DNA of 64,000 bases from Hermatobates lingyangjiaoensis (GCA_026182355.1 JAPFBL010000569.1:124001-188000); one strand, 5' to 3'. Shown: positions 1-9,939, numbered from the stretch's first letter. The notes: generated by a model not told the origin, from the letters alone. Translations and numbers: made by a program.

Positions 1-783
1 TGTGGTAGTGATAATCAAAGTTCAAAATAGATATTAAAACAGAAAAGATTCTCGAAACGCATCTGTGTTCTTATAGGATTTAATGCAGGCTAATTTCAGT
101 GGAAGCTAATTTTAACACTTACCCTAAGAAGTGGAGGCATATTTCAGCACTTAATCCTAACAAGGAAATCATACTTTACCATGTATATCTATGAAACTGG
201 AACTTATTTTAAGATGCAAACCAAGTAAAGGAATAATGAATGTAATTGTGAATGTACTTTTATGAAATTGACTGCCCATTCACACTACTGTCTATGGTAA
301 GTTTTAACCCGGACTCACATTGAAGCTGGACTCTAAGCAGTTCAATTTCTTCTTGAACTGTTACTATATATATACTCTAATCTGAGTTAAACACATTAAA
401 CGGCACACACTGCGTAACGACTTAGCATAAATATACACAAGTCTGAAACTATTACTTCATCCTTTTCTTTTACATCTTTTACACTTCTTAAAAAAAGAAG
501 TAAAGTCATTTAGTCATTGATTTAAGTTCATTACTTGAAGAAAGAAAACTTTGAGTATTTTCTCAGAATTCTGGCAAATTTCCTGCAGGTTAATTAATCC
601 TAAAGAAAATAACTAAGACACCTTAAAGATTAACCTACACCTTTCCCAAAGTTGAAGCCATATCGTTGTTTATAGACCAACTTAATGAGTTTCTGGTAGA
701 AATAAAACTTCCGTAATATGGATGGAAAGTTTATAGATTTATTCCGTAACTACAATTACTTAGTTTCAAGTTTTTTTTTTTAA
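1..783. other. AT-rich sequence with no recognised feature
   Basis: No open frame, repeat family or RNA gene is recognised. It is downstream of cadherin exon D in gene orientation, so it is probably intron. Confidence 0.5.
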
Positions 784-784
784 A

Positions 785-874
785 CTTGAGAAACTTGTTA
801 AGAAACAGGTATCAGCTAAGTTTGGTGTCATTTTCAATAATGGGTGTATCAAGTACGGACTGTAACCAAAATTT

Positions 875-885
<11 letters not shown>
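785..885 (+). pseudogene. PLE N-terminal fragment running into (TA)n
   Basis: In frame this reads KLEKLVKKQVSAKFGVIFNN, then GCIKYGL, a stop, and PKFTNIY. That matches the PLE N-terminal pattern ending LLPxYTNIY, with the second Leu of LLP replaced by a stop. It passes directly into about 44 bp of TA repeat (878-922). The copy is dead and is fused to the left side of a foldback. Confidence 0.7.
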
Positions 886-927
<42 letters not shown>

Positions 928-1015
928 TAAAAGAAACGGTCCAGCGGACTTTTTTAAAATAAAATAAATTCAAAACGAAGGAAACACACAGAAAGACACA
1001 GACATAACTCACATC

Positions 1016-1041
1016 GATATTTCGACCATCATCGTCATCAG
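1016..1041 (-). ncRNA. Hammerhead ribozyme, family B
   Basis: Core CUGAUGA, then a helix II GAC/GUC hairpin, GAAA, self-complementary AUAU as helix III, and C at position 17. Left-arm partner of 1145-1170. Helix II is only 3 bp, so activity alone would be weak. Confidence 0.72.
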
Positions 1042-1144
1042 GAGGTGCGAAGAGCGAAGAGTCCCGCAGGAAGACAGGGCGGTACTCTTCCGACAGGACA
1101 GTACCGCCCTGTCTTCCTGCGGGACTCTTCGCTCTTCGCACCTC

Positions 1145-1170
1145 CTGATGACGACGATGGTCGAAATATC
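1145..1170 (+). ncRNA. Hammerhead ribozyme, family B
   Basis: Mirror copy of 1016-1041 with the same core, loop GAUG and GAAAUAUC. The sequence after the cut begins GAUGUGAG. Confidence 0.72.
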
Positions 1171-1309
1171 GATGTGAGTTATGTATGTGTCTTTCTGTGT
1201 GTTTCCTTCGTTTTGAATTTATTTTATATATATATAAGAAATTCAACAGTATCCCAACCGTTTAATAGAATAGATGTACATAGAAAGTACAATCTTTATC
1301 TTATAAAAT

Positions 1310-2312
1310 AAATAGAATAATGAAAAATATAAGAACACTTACAAAACAGGTCACGGAAATTCTATATGCATATATATGATAAGCAACTATATATAATCGA
1401 AGAAAAAATCGTTTATGTCTGAAATTGCAAATTATTAATCATGAACACGTAATTCATGAATATCTCCAAGACTGATATATTTTTACCCCTTCTAGAATGA
1501 ATCACCGTAGATAGGTTTAACAAGAAAAAGAACTCCCATCCAGGTAACGTGACCTCTACAATACTCTGAGTTATTTCACGTAATTCATCACTTCCACCTA
1601 TATTTTCATATTACACTAACTTGAATTTTTTTTTTCAAATTCCTTTAATCTATTTTTATTATTATCATCTGATTTCATCAGATTACTTATTTCATTTGTT
1701 TATTACTTTAAGTTAATTTTGCCTCCTGTTTTAAAACAAAACAGATGCTAATTAATTTTTATGACATATGTTTTGATATTTATATTTTTTTTGTTTTATT
1801 AAACTTTGAAAAATAAGTTTACATATTGTTTTTATATTTTAAATTACTGTAATTAAAAAAAATGTAATAAATTTGTCTGGCAAAGTTATAATAGAATAAA
1901 AACACTTCAGTATCATATATAATTAGAGATTTTTAAAAATTACTAAATTGAGATTGTAATTTAAAGGTATTGTATTCACTATAAACTTTGAGTAATTATC
2001 AATGCGGCGAACATATACCTTTAGATAATTTTTTTTTATAATTAGAATTTCTTTTGAAACTTATTTAAATCTTAATTTCATTTATATTTAATTTTTCTGA
2101 TACCAAGTTTCTTAGACTAAATTTTTAGCCAAAGTCACCCAACCTGTTTGATTATTATAATGAGCCTTTCCTTTAAGATCATATCATGACTGAAAACTAT
2201 GTGACTCTGAGAAGGACCAGTTACATGGCAAAAACATCATAGTACGTACCTTTTTATCGTGAAACCTATTCAAGATAAAGACCTTTGTTACTTGTGGGCT
2301 AAGTAAAGTTAC
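1310..2312. other. AT-rich intergenic or intronic sequence
   Basis: Very AT-rich with homopolymer runs. No exon, repeat family or RNA recognised. Confidence 0.5.
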
Positions 2313-2450
2313 CTGGAATCTGAAGACTCCAGGGCTAGGAGGGTCTCTGTCCAGTTTCTCGTCGGCTACTACCAATTGTCCCTTTTTGTCGATGTCAAAG
2401 AATGTCGTCGTTAGTTCATACACATACTCTGGTTTCGGATCATCAGGGCC
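2313..2450 (-). CDS. Cadherin exon D (internal exon)
   Basis: 138 nt (46 codons), acceptor TTTGTTTCAG above 2450 and donor GTAACT below 2313, phase 0. It encodes GPDDPKPEYVYEL, then FFDIDKKGQLVV and EKLDRDPPSPGVFRFQ. The last has the LDRD and PSPG features of the mid-repeat strands of cadherins. It follows exon C after a 1.5 kb intron. The next exon toward the C-terminus is not visible in 1-2312, so it lies left of the window or is too small to recognise. Confidence 0.88.
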
Positions 2451-2613
2451 CTGAAACAAAGAAAAGCATATTTTATTTTCTTATATTTTATATATATATA
2501 CAAAACTAAAGTTTATCAGGACTCGGTCATTTCAGAACTATATATATATATATCTTGAAGTTCAAAATTCATGAAGAGTAACACACAGAGTAAGGAAACA
2601 CACTTACAGACTC

Positions 2614-2638
2614 AAATTTTCGGGTAATCCGTCTTCAG
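2614..2638 (-). ncRNA. Hammerhead ribozyme, family E
   Basis: CUGAAGA, short GG/CC helix II, GAAA and AAUU helix III with U17. Helix I is CUC/GAG. It lies in the sense strand of cadherin intron C-D. Downstream is the E tail, and (TA)n follows at 2697-2741. Confidence 0.65.
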
Positions 2639-2691
2639 GAGAAAAGAAAAAGGGAGACCAAGCACGTTGTAGACGCAACGGCAAGTAACCC

Positions 2692-2739
<48 letters not shown>

Positions 2740-2749
<10 letters not shown>

Positions 2750-3048
2750 AATAGTTCACACAGGAAAGAGAAAAACACATAATAACACACACAAAAAAGA
2801 CTCACAACGATATTTCGACATTCGTCGTTATCGGGCAGAAGTAGTCCCTTTGAGTAGCTGATGCTAACTATATATATATATATATATATATATTGATATA
2901 TATATATTGAGTTAGCTTCAGCTACTCAAAGGGACTACTTCTACCCGATGACGACGACTGTCGAAATATCATCGTTGTGAGTCTTTTGTGTTTATCTTTA
3001 TTTGTTTTTTCTCTTTCATGTGTTAACTATATATATATATATATATAT
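2740..3048. mobile_element. Foldback ribozyme element, family B, with (TA)n at its centre
   Basis: Arms of about 130 bp (2740-2871 and 2907-3045) surround a central TA tract and are flanked by more TA. The left ribozyme core is CCGAUAA and is damaged. The right one (2945-2970) is CCGAUGA. Confidence 0.75.
2945..2970 (+). ncRNA. Hammerhead-like motif, family B, U4 to C
   Basis: CCGAUGA in place of CUGAUGA, GAC/GUC helix II, then GAAAUAUC. The U4 change is shared by several B and C copies. Activity is doubtful. Confidence 0.5.
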
Positions 3049-3049
3049 A

Positions 3050-3780
3050 GTTAAATTATATTATTTTCACTATATATAGCTCATATTTCACTATTCATCC
3101 TCTTCCAACTTTGATTTAACAAACATTTACGCTATAATTCCATCAATTTATGAGTCATGGTTAAATGTTAACTCATACAAAAGGAACAAAAATCGATCAC
3201 AAATGTGCATACATTTCCATTACTTAGAGTATAATATAGTTTATGCCAGAATTTTTTAAAATAGAAATAAAACTATTATTTTCATTTTGTTAGTAATGAA
3301 ATATTTTGATGAGTAAATTATTTTGTTAGTAATTTTAATGAATTATTGTTTTAGCAATAATGGTTTTTTTACTGAAAATATTAACGTATGTTATATAAAA
3401 CTCTTTGGACTCTGGAATCATAAGTATATCATAAAGTAGGATAGAGTATTGCTTGTAGAAAACAGGGCTTATTTGTTTCTCATGCACACAATTATAGGCT
3501 ATCACTTGTTGGTGTTCTACTAGGGTGGAAAGTGGAGCTCATTTATTTTGATACCATTTTAGTTATGAGCAAGTTGTCTTACTGCTATTATTCTATATCA
3601 AGAGCCTGAAAGTTAACCTCAATCGGGTTTATTAGTGGATGCATCTTTGACTACCTGCTAGACTATACCTGACTCCTTATGAAAAACACAGTCACTAAAT
3701 CAAATATTTCTGTGTTTGTACTGAGTATGGTTACATACTTAAGTATAATATCAAAACCATAATAATAAATGAGAAAAAAG
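3050..3780. other. Unrecognised intron sequence
   Basis: AT-rich, no repeat or exon recognised on either strand. Confidence 0.5.
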
Positions 3781-3827
3781 AATAAGATCTTTCAAGCGTA
3801 ACGGGCGATCTTCGTTGGGATTTGTCT

Positions 3828-3862
3828 CTGACGAAGACCGTTTGTTACGGTTGAAAGGTCTC
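3828..3862 (+). ncRNA. Hammerhead ribozyme, family A (diverged)
   Basis: CUGACGA, helix II GACCG/CGGUU with a 7-nt loop, GAAA, and helix III AGGUCU, one G.U away from the palindrome AGAUCU. Its left-arm partner (about 3784-3815) has lost the core. Confidence 0.65.
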
Positions 3863-3974
3863 AATCTTTTTTCTGATTTATTATTGTGGATTGGACGTTG
3901 ATGGTGAAGTCTTGTTATAAATACCGTACGTACAAACGTAAGAAGATGAACTGATTACATTATGAAATACTTAC

Positions 3975-4169
3975 CAAGTCGAGATCTGAGACAGAAAAGA
4001 CAATGGGTTGACCATTCTGGTTGAGAACTCGAGTGCCAACTGGAGCGTTCTCGTCCACACTACCTTCTCCTGATGAGGCCGTCACCAAAGGCGGGCTGCT
4101 GTCAACAGCCTTCACAGAGATCGTCAGCTTCGCAGTGGTGAACCGCCTTTTCTCTGTGCCTTCCTCGGC
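3975..4169 (-). CDS. Cadherin exon C (internal exon)
   Basis: 195 nt (65 codons). The acceptor is a run of T ending CCAG above 4169 and the donor is GTAAGT below 3975; both are phase 0. The product starts AEEGTEKRRFTTAKLTISVK, which completes the strand begun in exon B. Then comes AVDSSPPLV (linker), VDENAPVGTRV (start of the next repeat with the conserved DENAP-type turn) and FSVSDLDL (calcium-ligand Asp pair). GC-rich relative to its intron. Confidence 0.9.
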
Positions 4170-4336
4170 CTGGAAAAAAACATGACCAGACGTCAGTCAA
4201 ACAGGTTTACCACGTTGAATAGTCACAAAAATATTTCTAATGACAAAAAAAAAATATATTACTTCATACAAGCTTTAACACCTGATATTATAAAACAAGT
4301 TAAAGAGAAATAAATTGGTACATTTCATATATATAT

Positions 4337-4425
4337 ATATATATATTAGTATAAGTGGGCAGCAAATCTTCTTGAAGACAAATGGAATTAAAGTATGCAG
4401 CAGCTTCTGCATATATGCTGGGCCA
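4337..4425 (-). pseudogene. PLE N-terminal fragment (left arm)
   Basis: Minus-strand frame EAAAYFNSICLQEDLLPTYT then NIYIYI. This is the best-preserved LLPTYTNIY motif in the window and it runs straight into TA repeats at 4327-4346. It is missing the upstream part present in the right arm. Confidence 0.78.
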
Positions 4426-4487
4426 GAGACATTGAGAAAACCAATATCAAACAACTTTAATGAAACACAAAAACACTGGGTGGAAAC

Positions 4488-4518
4488 AAGCTTTCGACCA
4501 CACATTGGTCATCTTCAG
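4488..4518 (-). ncRNA. Hammerhead ribozyme, family G
   Basis: CUGAAGA, U, helix II GACCA/UGGUC (5 bp), GAAA, AGCU helix III, U17. Helix I is AAC/GUU. All core positions are intact. Confidence 0.8.
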
Positions 4519-4792
4519 GTTACACTACTATTTAATTAATGAATGTTAATATAATTAACTGAAAAGTAATCTTTAAAATTAAACATAACAATTTTAACAG
4601 ATATAAAACAAACGATACAGCGGGTGAGAGGAAAACAAAGAGCAGGTTCTTTATATGTATCGTTTGTATTATATTGTTTATATTATCGAGCTGTATCGTT
4701 TGTTTTATATCTGTTAAAATTGTTATGTTTAATTTTAAAGATTACTTTTCAGTTAATTATATTAACATTCATTAATTAAATAGTAGTGTAAC

Positions 4793-4823
4793 CTGAAGAT
4801 GACCAATGTATGGTCGAAAGCTT
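4793..4823 (+). ncRNA. Hammerhead ribozyme, family G
   Basis: Right-arm partner of 4488-4518, with the same helix II and GAAAGCUU. The loop differs slightly (AUGUA against AUGUG), so the arms have begun to diverge. Confidence 0.8.
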
Positions 4824-4897
4824 GTTTCCACCCAGTGTTTTTGTGTTTCATTAAAGTTGTTTGATATTGGTTTTCTCAATGTCTCTGGCCCAGCATA

Positions 4898-5000
4898 TAT
4901 GGAAGTTGCCTCAGCATCACCGAATGATAGTGAGAAAAATCGAGGCCATCAGCAAAAAGGTCGTCAATGCAGAAGCTGCTGCATACTTTAATTCCATATA
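4898..5000 (+). pseudogene. PLE N-terminal fragment (right arm)
   Basis: Reads RMIVRKIEAISKKVVNAEAA then AYFNSIYIYIYI. The Lys/Glu-rich helix is the usual lead-in to the PLE LLPxYTNI motif, but here the frame enters (TA)n before LLP, which suggests the TA tract replaced that codon stretch. Confidence 0.75.
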
Positions 5001-5028
5001 TATATATATATATATATATATTTCAAGT

Positions 5029-5250
5029 ATGTCACATAAACACGTGAAATAACAATTAATGATCAAACACCAATAAGAAATGGGAAAAAAAGACTGAGAT
5101 CTTTCAACCGTAACAAGCGGTCTTCGTCAGAGTCGTCAGCGTCTTGGGTTTTGACTCTGACGAAGACAGCTTGTTACGGTTGGAAGATCTTAGTCTTTTA
5201 TTTCCTCATTTCATATTATGGTTTGATCATATATATATATATATATATTG
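5029..5250. mobile_element. Foldback ribozyme element, family A
   Basis: Inverted arms of about 90-100 bp. Outward from each ribozyme runs the A-family tail: AGTCTT, CCCATTTC, GTTTGATCAT and TTTCACGTG. (TA)n follows at 5229-5249. Confidence 0.75.
5096..5130 (-). ncRNA. Hammerhead ribozyme, family A
   Basis: CUGACGA, GACCG/CGGUU helix II, GAAA, AGAUCU helix III, C17. Helix I GACU/AGUC. The plus-strand partner (5157-5197) has GGAA in place of GAAA and a weakened helix II. Confidence 0.75.
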
Positions 5251-5519
5251 ATAAAAGTATCGACCGTGAAACAGAAACAAATGTAAAAAATCTGCAGTGG
5301 TCTCGACTCAACTTTACTATAAATAAGTAAACTTCTTGGGTATATAAGATATAATGATCCATTTAGGTATACTACAAATGCCTAAATGGGAAATGTTTAT
5401 TAGTCTTTCATTCCTGCATGTAGTACAGATAGTGATTGATTCACATATCAATATATATATTTATCAATATATCATTATTTCAATATAATTATCAATATAT
5501 ATTTTTGTATATTATACTC

Positions 5520-5672
5520 ACGCACCCACCAACGAAACACACACGCACATCATCGAAAAAATCTTATAAAACGACTTCTGGGACCTCAAAATATATAATT
5601 TCGTCAAAATATCGAGATCAAATTTTTTCACGATCACTATACTTTACTTATAGTCAAGTAAAAAGATAAAAT
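5520..5672 (-). repeat. Interspersed repeat of unknown class (copy 1)
   Basis: Reverse-oriented copy of a sequence also seen at 27545-27830 and 42815-43330. Shared landmarks are a paired TACTTTACTATAGT-like start, CGTGATCGTGAAAAAAT, GAAATTTTGATGGAATTAC, GGTCCCAAAAGTC and TTTTTCGATGAT. No coding capacity seen. Confidence 0.6.
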
Positions 5673-6310
5673 TAGGATCAGATAATTTCGTAGAGATGTA
5701 GTATTAAATTGGAAGGCGTTTTTAAAGTTTTTAAAATCAATAGTGATTGATAATGATCCTTGGAAGGGTTATTTTTTCGATAGTGACCGAATGATTCAGG
5801 TTTGAACTTTTGTTTGTTGCCAATAGGATGACGTAAGAGGAAGAGGTTTTAAGTGAAATAGTGAGAAATAGACAAACGCCAAGGCCAGGAATTGAGGTAA
5901 CTCAGTTGATATAGGAGCCTACATCAGAGTTGTGGGAGTGGTGCAGAGACGTATGCTTTAGTATTGAAAGCGGTGTTTTAGAGAGGGTATGCGGGCTTAG
6001 TCAACAAGAGGTGCAGGAAGGAGGTGGGTGTGGAACAAAATGGAGATCAAAAAGAAAAAAAAATAACAGAACAATAAAAGAAAGCAGAAAGAGAAATCAT
6101 AGAGAACACGTGGAAGAAAATCGAGTCATGACTGAAGCCTACATGTAACTAGGGTAGAAAATTGCCTTTCAATTTCAAAATAAACATTAAACCACGTCTC
6201 TTCTCTAGTGTGTTTTACTTCACTCTCTTATGTCAACTGATGGCGGTACAAACAGAAAATTATACACTGAAAGTGTGTGCTTTAATCTATCATTATTCAT
6301 TATTTATATA
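5673..6310. other. Unrecognised intron sequence
   Basis: Somewhat less AT-rich near 5840-6150, but there is no splice-flanked frame with protein-family character. I see nothing else in it. Confidence 0.4.
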
Positions 6311-6312
6311 TA

Positions 6313-6420
6313 ATTATATATATTCGTATAAATAGGCAGCAAATCTTCTATACAAATGTTGTTAAAAACCATAGTGGCTTCAGTATTAACAATCTTTTTA
6401 AGTAAATGCTCCTTAAGTAA
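6313..6420 (-). pseudogene. PLE N-terminal fragment
   Basis: Minus frame EHLLKKIVNTEATMVFNNIC then IEDLLPIYTNIY, ending in a short TA run. Same position in the PLE protein as the other fragments, here as an isolated copy. Confidence 0.72.
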
Positions 6421-6588
6421 TATGCAAAAAAATTTTGTTCATATCCATATATATAATCATATGCATATCCACAAATATGCATATCCGCAAATTTTGTTCA
6501 TATCCATATGCATATTAAGTAATATGCTATATATATAACTATATATATCAATGATCAAACCACAATTAGAAAATGGGAAAATAAGACT

Positions 6589-6623
6589 AAGATCTTTCAA
6601 CCGTAACAAGCGGTCTTCGCCAG
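6589..6623 (-). ncRNA. Hammerhead-like motif, family A, A6 to G
   Basis: CUGGCGA replaces CUGACGA; all helices are otherwise perfect. Probably inactive. Shares the change with 6652-6686. Confidence 0.65.
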
Positions 6624-6651
6624 AGTCAACTGAGAAGTTGGGTTTTTGACT

Positions 6652-6686
6652 CTGGCGAAGACCGCTTGTTACGGTTGAAAGATCTT
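6652..6686 (+). ncRNA. Hammerhead-like motif, family A, A6 to G
   Basis: Mirror of 6589-6623, with the same CUGGCGA core and intact GACCG/CGGUU and AGAUCU. Confidence 0.65.
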
Positions 6687-6884
6687 AGTCTTGTTTTCCC
6701 ATTTTCTAATTGTTGTTTGATCATTGACTGTTATTTCACGTGTTTATGTGAAATCTTTATATATATATATATATATAGAACTTTATTTCTCCGCTTCTGA
6801 TAGTTTTTCAAATTGTTAAAGTATGGATATTTAAAATTTTATAAAATTATAAAATTTATAATCGTTTTTATAATCGTATCTCTC

Positions 6885-6910
6885 CTGAAGACGATTTAAA
6901 CCGAAAATTA
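6885..6910 (+). ncRNA. Hammerhead ribozyme, family E
   Basis: CUGAAGA, short AU-rich helix II ending AACC, GAAA, AAUU helix III, A17. Helix I UCUC/GAGA is 4 bp. The tail runs to TTTCCAACGAAAAAGTA and then TA at about 7007-7016. Confidence 0.68.
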
Positions 6911-7020
6911 GAGACTGTAAGTGTGTGCTTTTAATTTCTCCATGTTTCATTTTCTTCATTGAACTATATTTGTCCATTTCGGATTGTATTTCCAACGAAA
7001 AAGTACATATATATGATTCG

Positions 7021-8000
7021 TTACGATGGTGACCAATAGGAGAGTAGAGTTTGTAGGTCCATGAGTGCAGTTCTTAGAAAGACTCAGTTTCTCGCTGCCC
7101 AGGGAAGCCTCCGTTATTCCACCAATGGGTATAGAGGTTGCACAGTCCCTCTGTGATATAAGATTATTGGCAGAAAACATGAGCCTCACTTTGCTGTGAA
7201 CTCCTGTTCCCTTTCTATTTCTGATTTTCTCATAGTGTTTTTCTCATTTCTTATTGTGGATTGGACATTAATTGTTATTTCACGTGATTATTGTAAAATC
7301 TTGTTATTAACAACATATACAATACATGTATCAAGTGAGATACTAAGATATTAAGCATGGACCAGGAAAACAACTACTAAGAGATGGAAATGAGAATGTC
7401 TGTGCTCATGGTAAAAGTAGTAATTATTTATATTTATTAAAACTTCTCAAAAAATTATTCCTTTAATTTTCATGTTGAATATGAAACGAAAAATTTTTCA
7501 TCTTGGTTTTAAATATTGGGAAGATAAGTTGAACAAATTTTATCTCCAGCTTTAAGTAGATATTATCATATCCAAACAAATGGCACAGTTCCTTTATAAT
7601 AAAAGGTCCCCCCTCTCCCCCTTTTCATTTTATTCACAAATTTTTTAATGCAAGTCCATAATCATTTCTATTTCTCAAGTAATAATTAATCCGATATTTT
7701 AACAACTTAAACAAAGTTTTCGATTTAACTTTTTTTTTTAAAAAAAAGAAAAAAAAGATAGTGATTAAAAATCTCATTTAGACTTAAGAAAAATCTGAAT
7801 AAAACGACTTATTGGATTGCAAAATTAAAAATTAATCGATATAAGAAGGCTTTGTGAACTACTGCCCGAGAATTTATCTATAGGGGAAATGAAAAGAGGA
7901 AAGGATTGGTCAAATAGAAAAAAAAATATTTTCTTTTTTTAAGAAGGAGAAAATTATTTCTAGATGGGGAATAGAAAGAGGCATACAAATAATTTCTTTT
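7021..8000. other. Intron sequence, mostly unrecognised
   Basis: 7235-7320 is an A-family tail without its ribozyme (CTCATTTC, TTTCACGTG). The rest, including long A and T runs near 7725-7765, shows nothing I recognise. Confidence 0.45.
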
Positions 8001-8007
8001 ACTATTG

Positions 8008-8268
8008 GAGGGGGGGGGAGGTAGCTCAATGGTTAAACGTACTCGCTTCTGAACTGGTACGAGTATGTTCGAGGCACGATACCCAATTTATTCATGCGGG
8101 AGGTGAATAAATCTGAGCACGTCGTCCCTTGGAGAGGACGTTAAACCTGTTTTGATTTTTAATCATGACTAATCAACATTTCGGCCATTTCACGAGCAAA
8201 GCACAATAGATCGATGCAAGAGGACGTTAAACCGTCGGTCCCGAGCCTATACGATGTCAGGCAAACAA
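8008..8268 (+). repeat. tRNA-headed SINE, partial
   Basis: The head GGTAGCTCAATGGTTAA is an A-box-like tRNA segment, followed by a B-box-like GTTCGAGGCA and a body with GAGGACGTTAAACC. A second tail piece (8218-8268) has CCGAGCCTATACGATGTCAG. No tRNA cloverleaf is complete, so it is not a tRNA gene. Confidence 0.6.
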
Positions 8269-8787
8269 CGAGCTCGACCCACCATATGGTTTGAAAAGAG
8301 TCAACAATTGCAATGTCATTAGAATAAGACAGAATTGATTTGTTTGCCACATTTGCATTATGTTCATTTCTTTTCCTACAAATGATGATCATTAATACTA
8401 CGTTATCTAAGTTATGCATACTGCAAATATTACTTGCTAATTTAAAAGTAATGTTACTCAACTTAACAAGGATTACTGAAAACTGTTAGTACAAATGGGT
8501 TTACCTTGAATTGTCTTATGGAAAGTGAATTGGACTTTACCAACTTTGTCTACTTAATCATATTTTAGGTTAATGTAACTCATACAACAAATGTAGGGAG
8601 AAATTTAGATAAAATAGCACTCAAATCTGATGCTTTGTACAAAGGATTCATCCACTGATAGTAGTACTTGAAATTAACCTACATTTATGAATACATATAA
8701 ATAAATGAACGGTTTTGTCTGTACATTGCTAAGGACTATTTCATTTCAAGCTATCTTTACGTTTCATACATAACGTTTCATATACAA

Positions 8788-8895
8788 GTTTCTAAGAAAC
8801 TTGTTAAAAAACAGGAGGTATCAGCTAAATTCTTTGTCATTTTCAATAATGTGTGTGTGAAGGAAGGACTGCTACCAAAATTTACAATATATATT
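8788..8895 (+). pseudogene. PLE N-terminal fragment
   Basis: Frame LVKKQEVSAKFFVIFNNVCV then KEGLLPKFTIYI and stop. The FNN..CVKEGLLP pattern is PLE-specific. It passes into irregular TATAT sequence at 8886-8942. Confidence 0.75.
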
Positions 8896-8954
8896 TAATA
8901 ATATATATATTATATATATATTATATTATATATATATATATATTGATAAAAGTA

Positions 8955-9545
8955 TCGACTGTGGAATAGAAACAAAACTAAAGTTTATCGGGACTCGGTC
9001 AGTTCTTCAGGTTCAAATTAAACTCTCATTGCCAAAGTTTCGGTCTTTATTTAAAACTTTTTTCATAGGCCTACAAAAACAGAGGAAATATAAGAAATAA
9101 TACAATCATTCAAAAATCAAACATACATAAAAGTGCAATTAGTTACAATTAAGAAATCACAATGGAAATTTTGACTATAGGTTAGTGAGAAAACTTACAG
9201 AAGTACGAATTTTGAAACAGAAAAACTAAGTATTACATTACAAATTATTATACTGTAAAATAATTTGTAATGTAATTAATACTTAGTTTTTCTGTTTCAA
9301 AATTCATACTTCTGTAAGTTTTCTCACTAACCTATAGTCAAAATTTCCATTGTAATTTCTTAATTGTAACTAATTGCACTTTTATGTATGTTTGATTTTT
9401 GAATGATTGTATATTTCTTATATTTCCTCTGTTTTTGTAGGCCTATGAAAAAAGTTTTAAATAAACACCGAAACGTTGGCAATGAGAGTTTAATTTGAAC
9501 CTGAAGAATTGGCCGAGTCCCGATAAACTTTAGTTTTGTATATGT
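8955..9545. mobile_element. Large foldback element, family F (about 285-bp arms)
   Basis: Arms 8962-9245 and 9257-9537 are an almost perfect palindrome centred near 9250. Each arm includes a degenerate ribozyme: UAUGAAAA in place of CUGANGA, with helix II GUUUU/AAGACC-like, then GAAACGUU, then GGCAATGAGAG and a tail ending CCGATAAACTTTAGTTTTG. No coding frame. Confidence 0.82.
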
Positions 9546-9586
9546 ATATATATTTCATTAAATTGTTTGCCTATCTTTATCTTCTC

Positions 9587-9727
9587 ATATTTCCTAGATA
9601 CTTTTTCGAGTCTTCTTATTAAGGACTTCCATTGACAGGGAAGAACATAATATCTTTTCTCATATTTCCTAGATACTTTTTCCAGTCTTCTTATTAAGGC
9701 TTCCATTGACAGGGAAGAACATAAACG
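9587..9727. repeat. Tandem duplication, about 72-bp unit
   Basis: Two copies of a unit containing CATATTTCCTAGATACTTTT, TCTTCTTATTAAGG and CCATTGACAGGGAAGAAC. Function unknown. Confidence 0.75.
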
Positions 9728-9834
9728 AGTTCACCAAAAGATTTGGTATTATAGTTCATCACTATTTATACTATATATATATATATATATTATATATTAT
9801 GTTTATGTACAAGATTTCACATAAATACGTGAAA

Positions 9835-9930
9835 TAACTATCAATGATCAGACCGCAATATGAAATGGAAAACATGACTAAGATCTTTCAACCATAACAA
9901 GCGGTCATAGTCAGAGAAAAATCTCAACCA
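9835..9930 (-). repeat. Family A unit with a damaged ribozyme
   Basis: A-family tail and GAAAGAUCUU are present, but the core reads CUGACUA. Follows TA repeats at 9772-9795. Confidence 0.6.
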
Positions 9931-9939
9931 ACCTTTCTT

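Larger units (their letters stand above)
951..1232. mobile_element. Foldback ribozyme element, family B (head-to-head)
   Basis: Two arms of about 130 bp (955-1087 and 1100-1230) are nearly perfect inverted copies, with a centre of about 12 bp. Each arm carries one hammerhead, 5' to 3' outward, followed by a tail rich in TTTCTGTGTGTTTCC. (TA)n lies on both sides. No coding capacity; the short frames across it simply read the palindrome. Confidence 0.8.
2451..3974 (-). other. Cadherin intron C-D
   Basis: 1.5 kb intron. It holds a family E ribozyme in the sense orientation (2614-2638), a B-type foldback with (TA)n both inside and beside it (2740-3048), AT-rich sequence at 3050-3780 with nothing recognisable, and a diverged A-family foldback at 3770-3955. 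Confidence 0.85.
4322..5020. mobile_element. Foldback PLE-derived element, family G, about 290-bp arms
   Basis: Arms 4330-4621 and 4689-4990 are inverted copies around a centre of about 67 bp. Reading outward each arm has roughly 180 bp of upstream sequence, a ribozyme, a leader, a PLE N-terminal coding piece and (TA)n. The right arm keeps about 73 bp of PLE N-terminus that the left arm lacks; the breakpoint falls at a short repeated ATGCAGAAG-like sequence. Confidence 0.85.
6550..6765. mobile_element. Foldback ribozyme element, family A
   Basis: Very clean palindrome: arms of about 80 bp around a centre of about 15 bp at 6628-6643, with TA tracts beyond both ends. Both ribozymes carry the same A6-to-G substitution. 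Confidence 0.8.

Noticed and set aside
8020..8080. tRNA gene
   Set aside because: A-box and B-box-like segments without a foldable cloverleaf, recurring as a SINE head.
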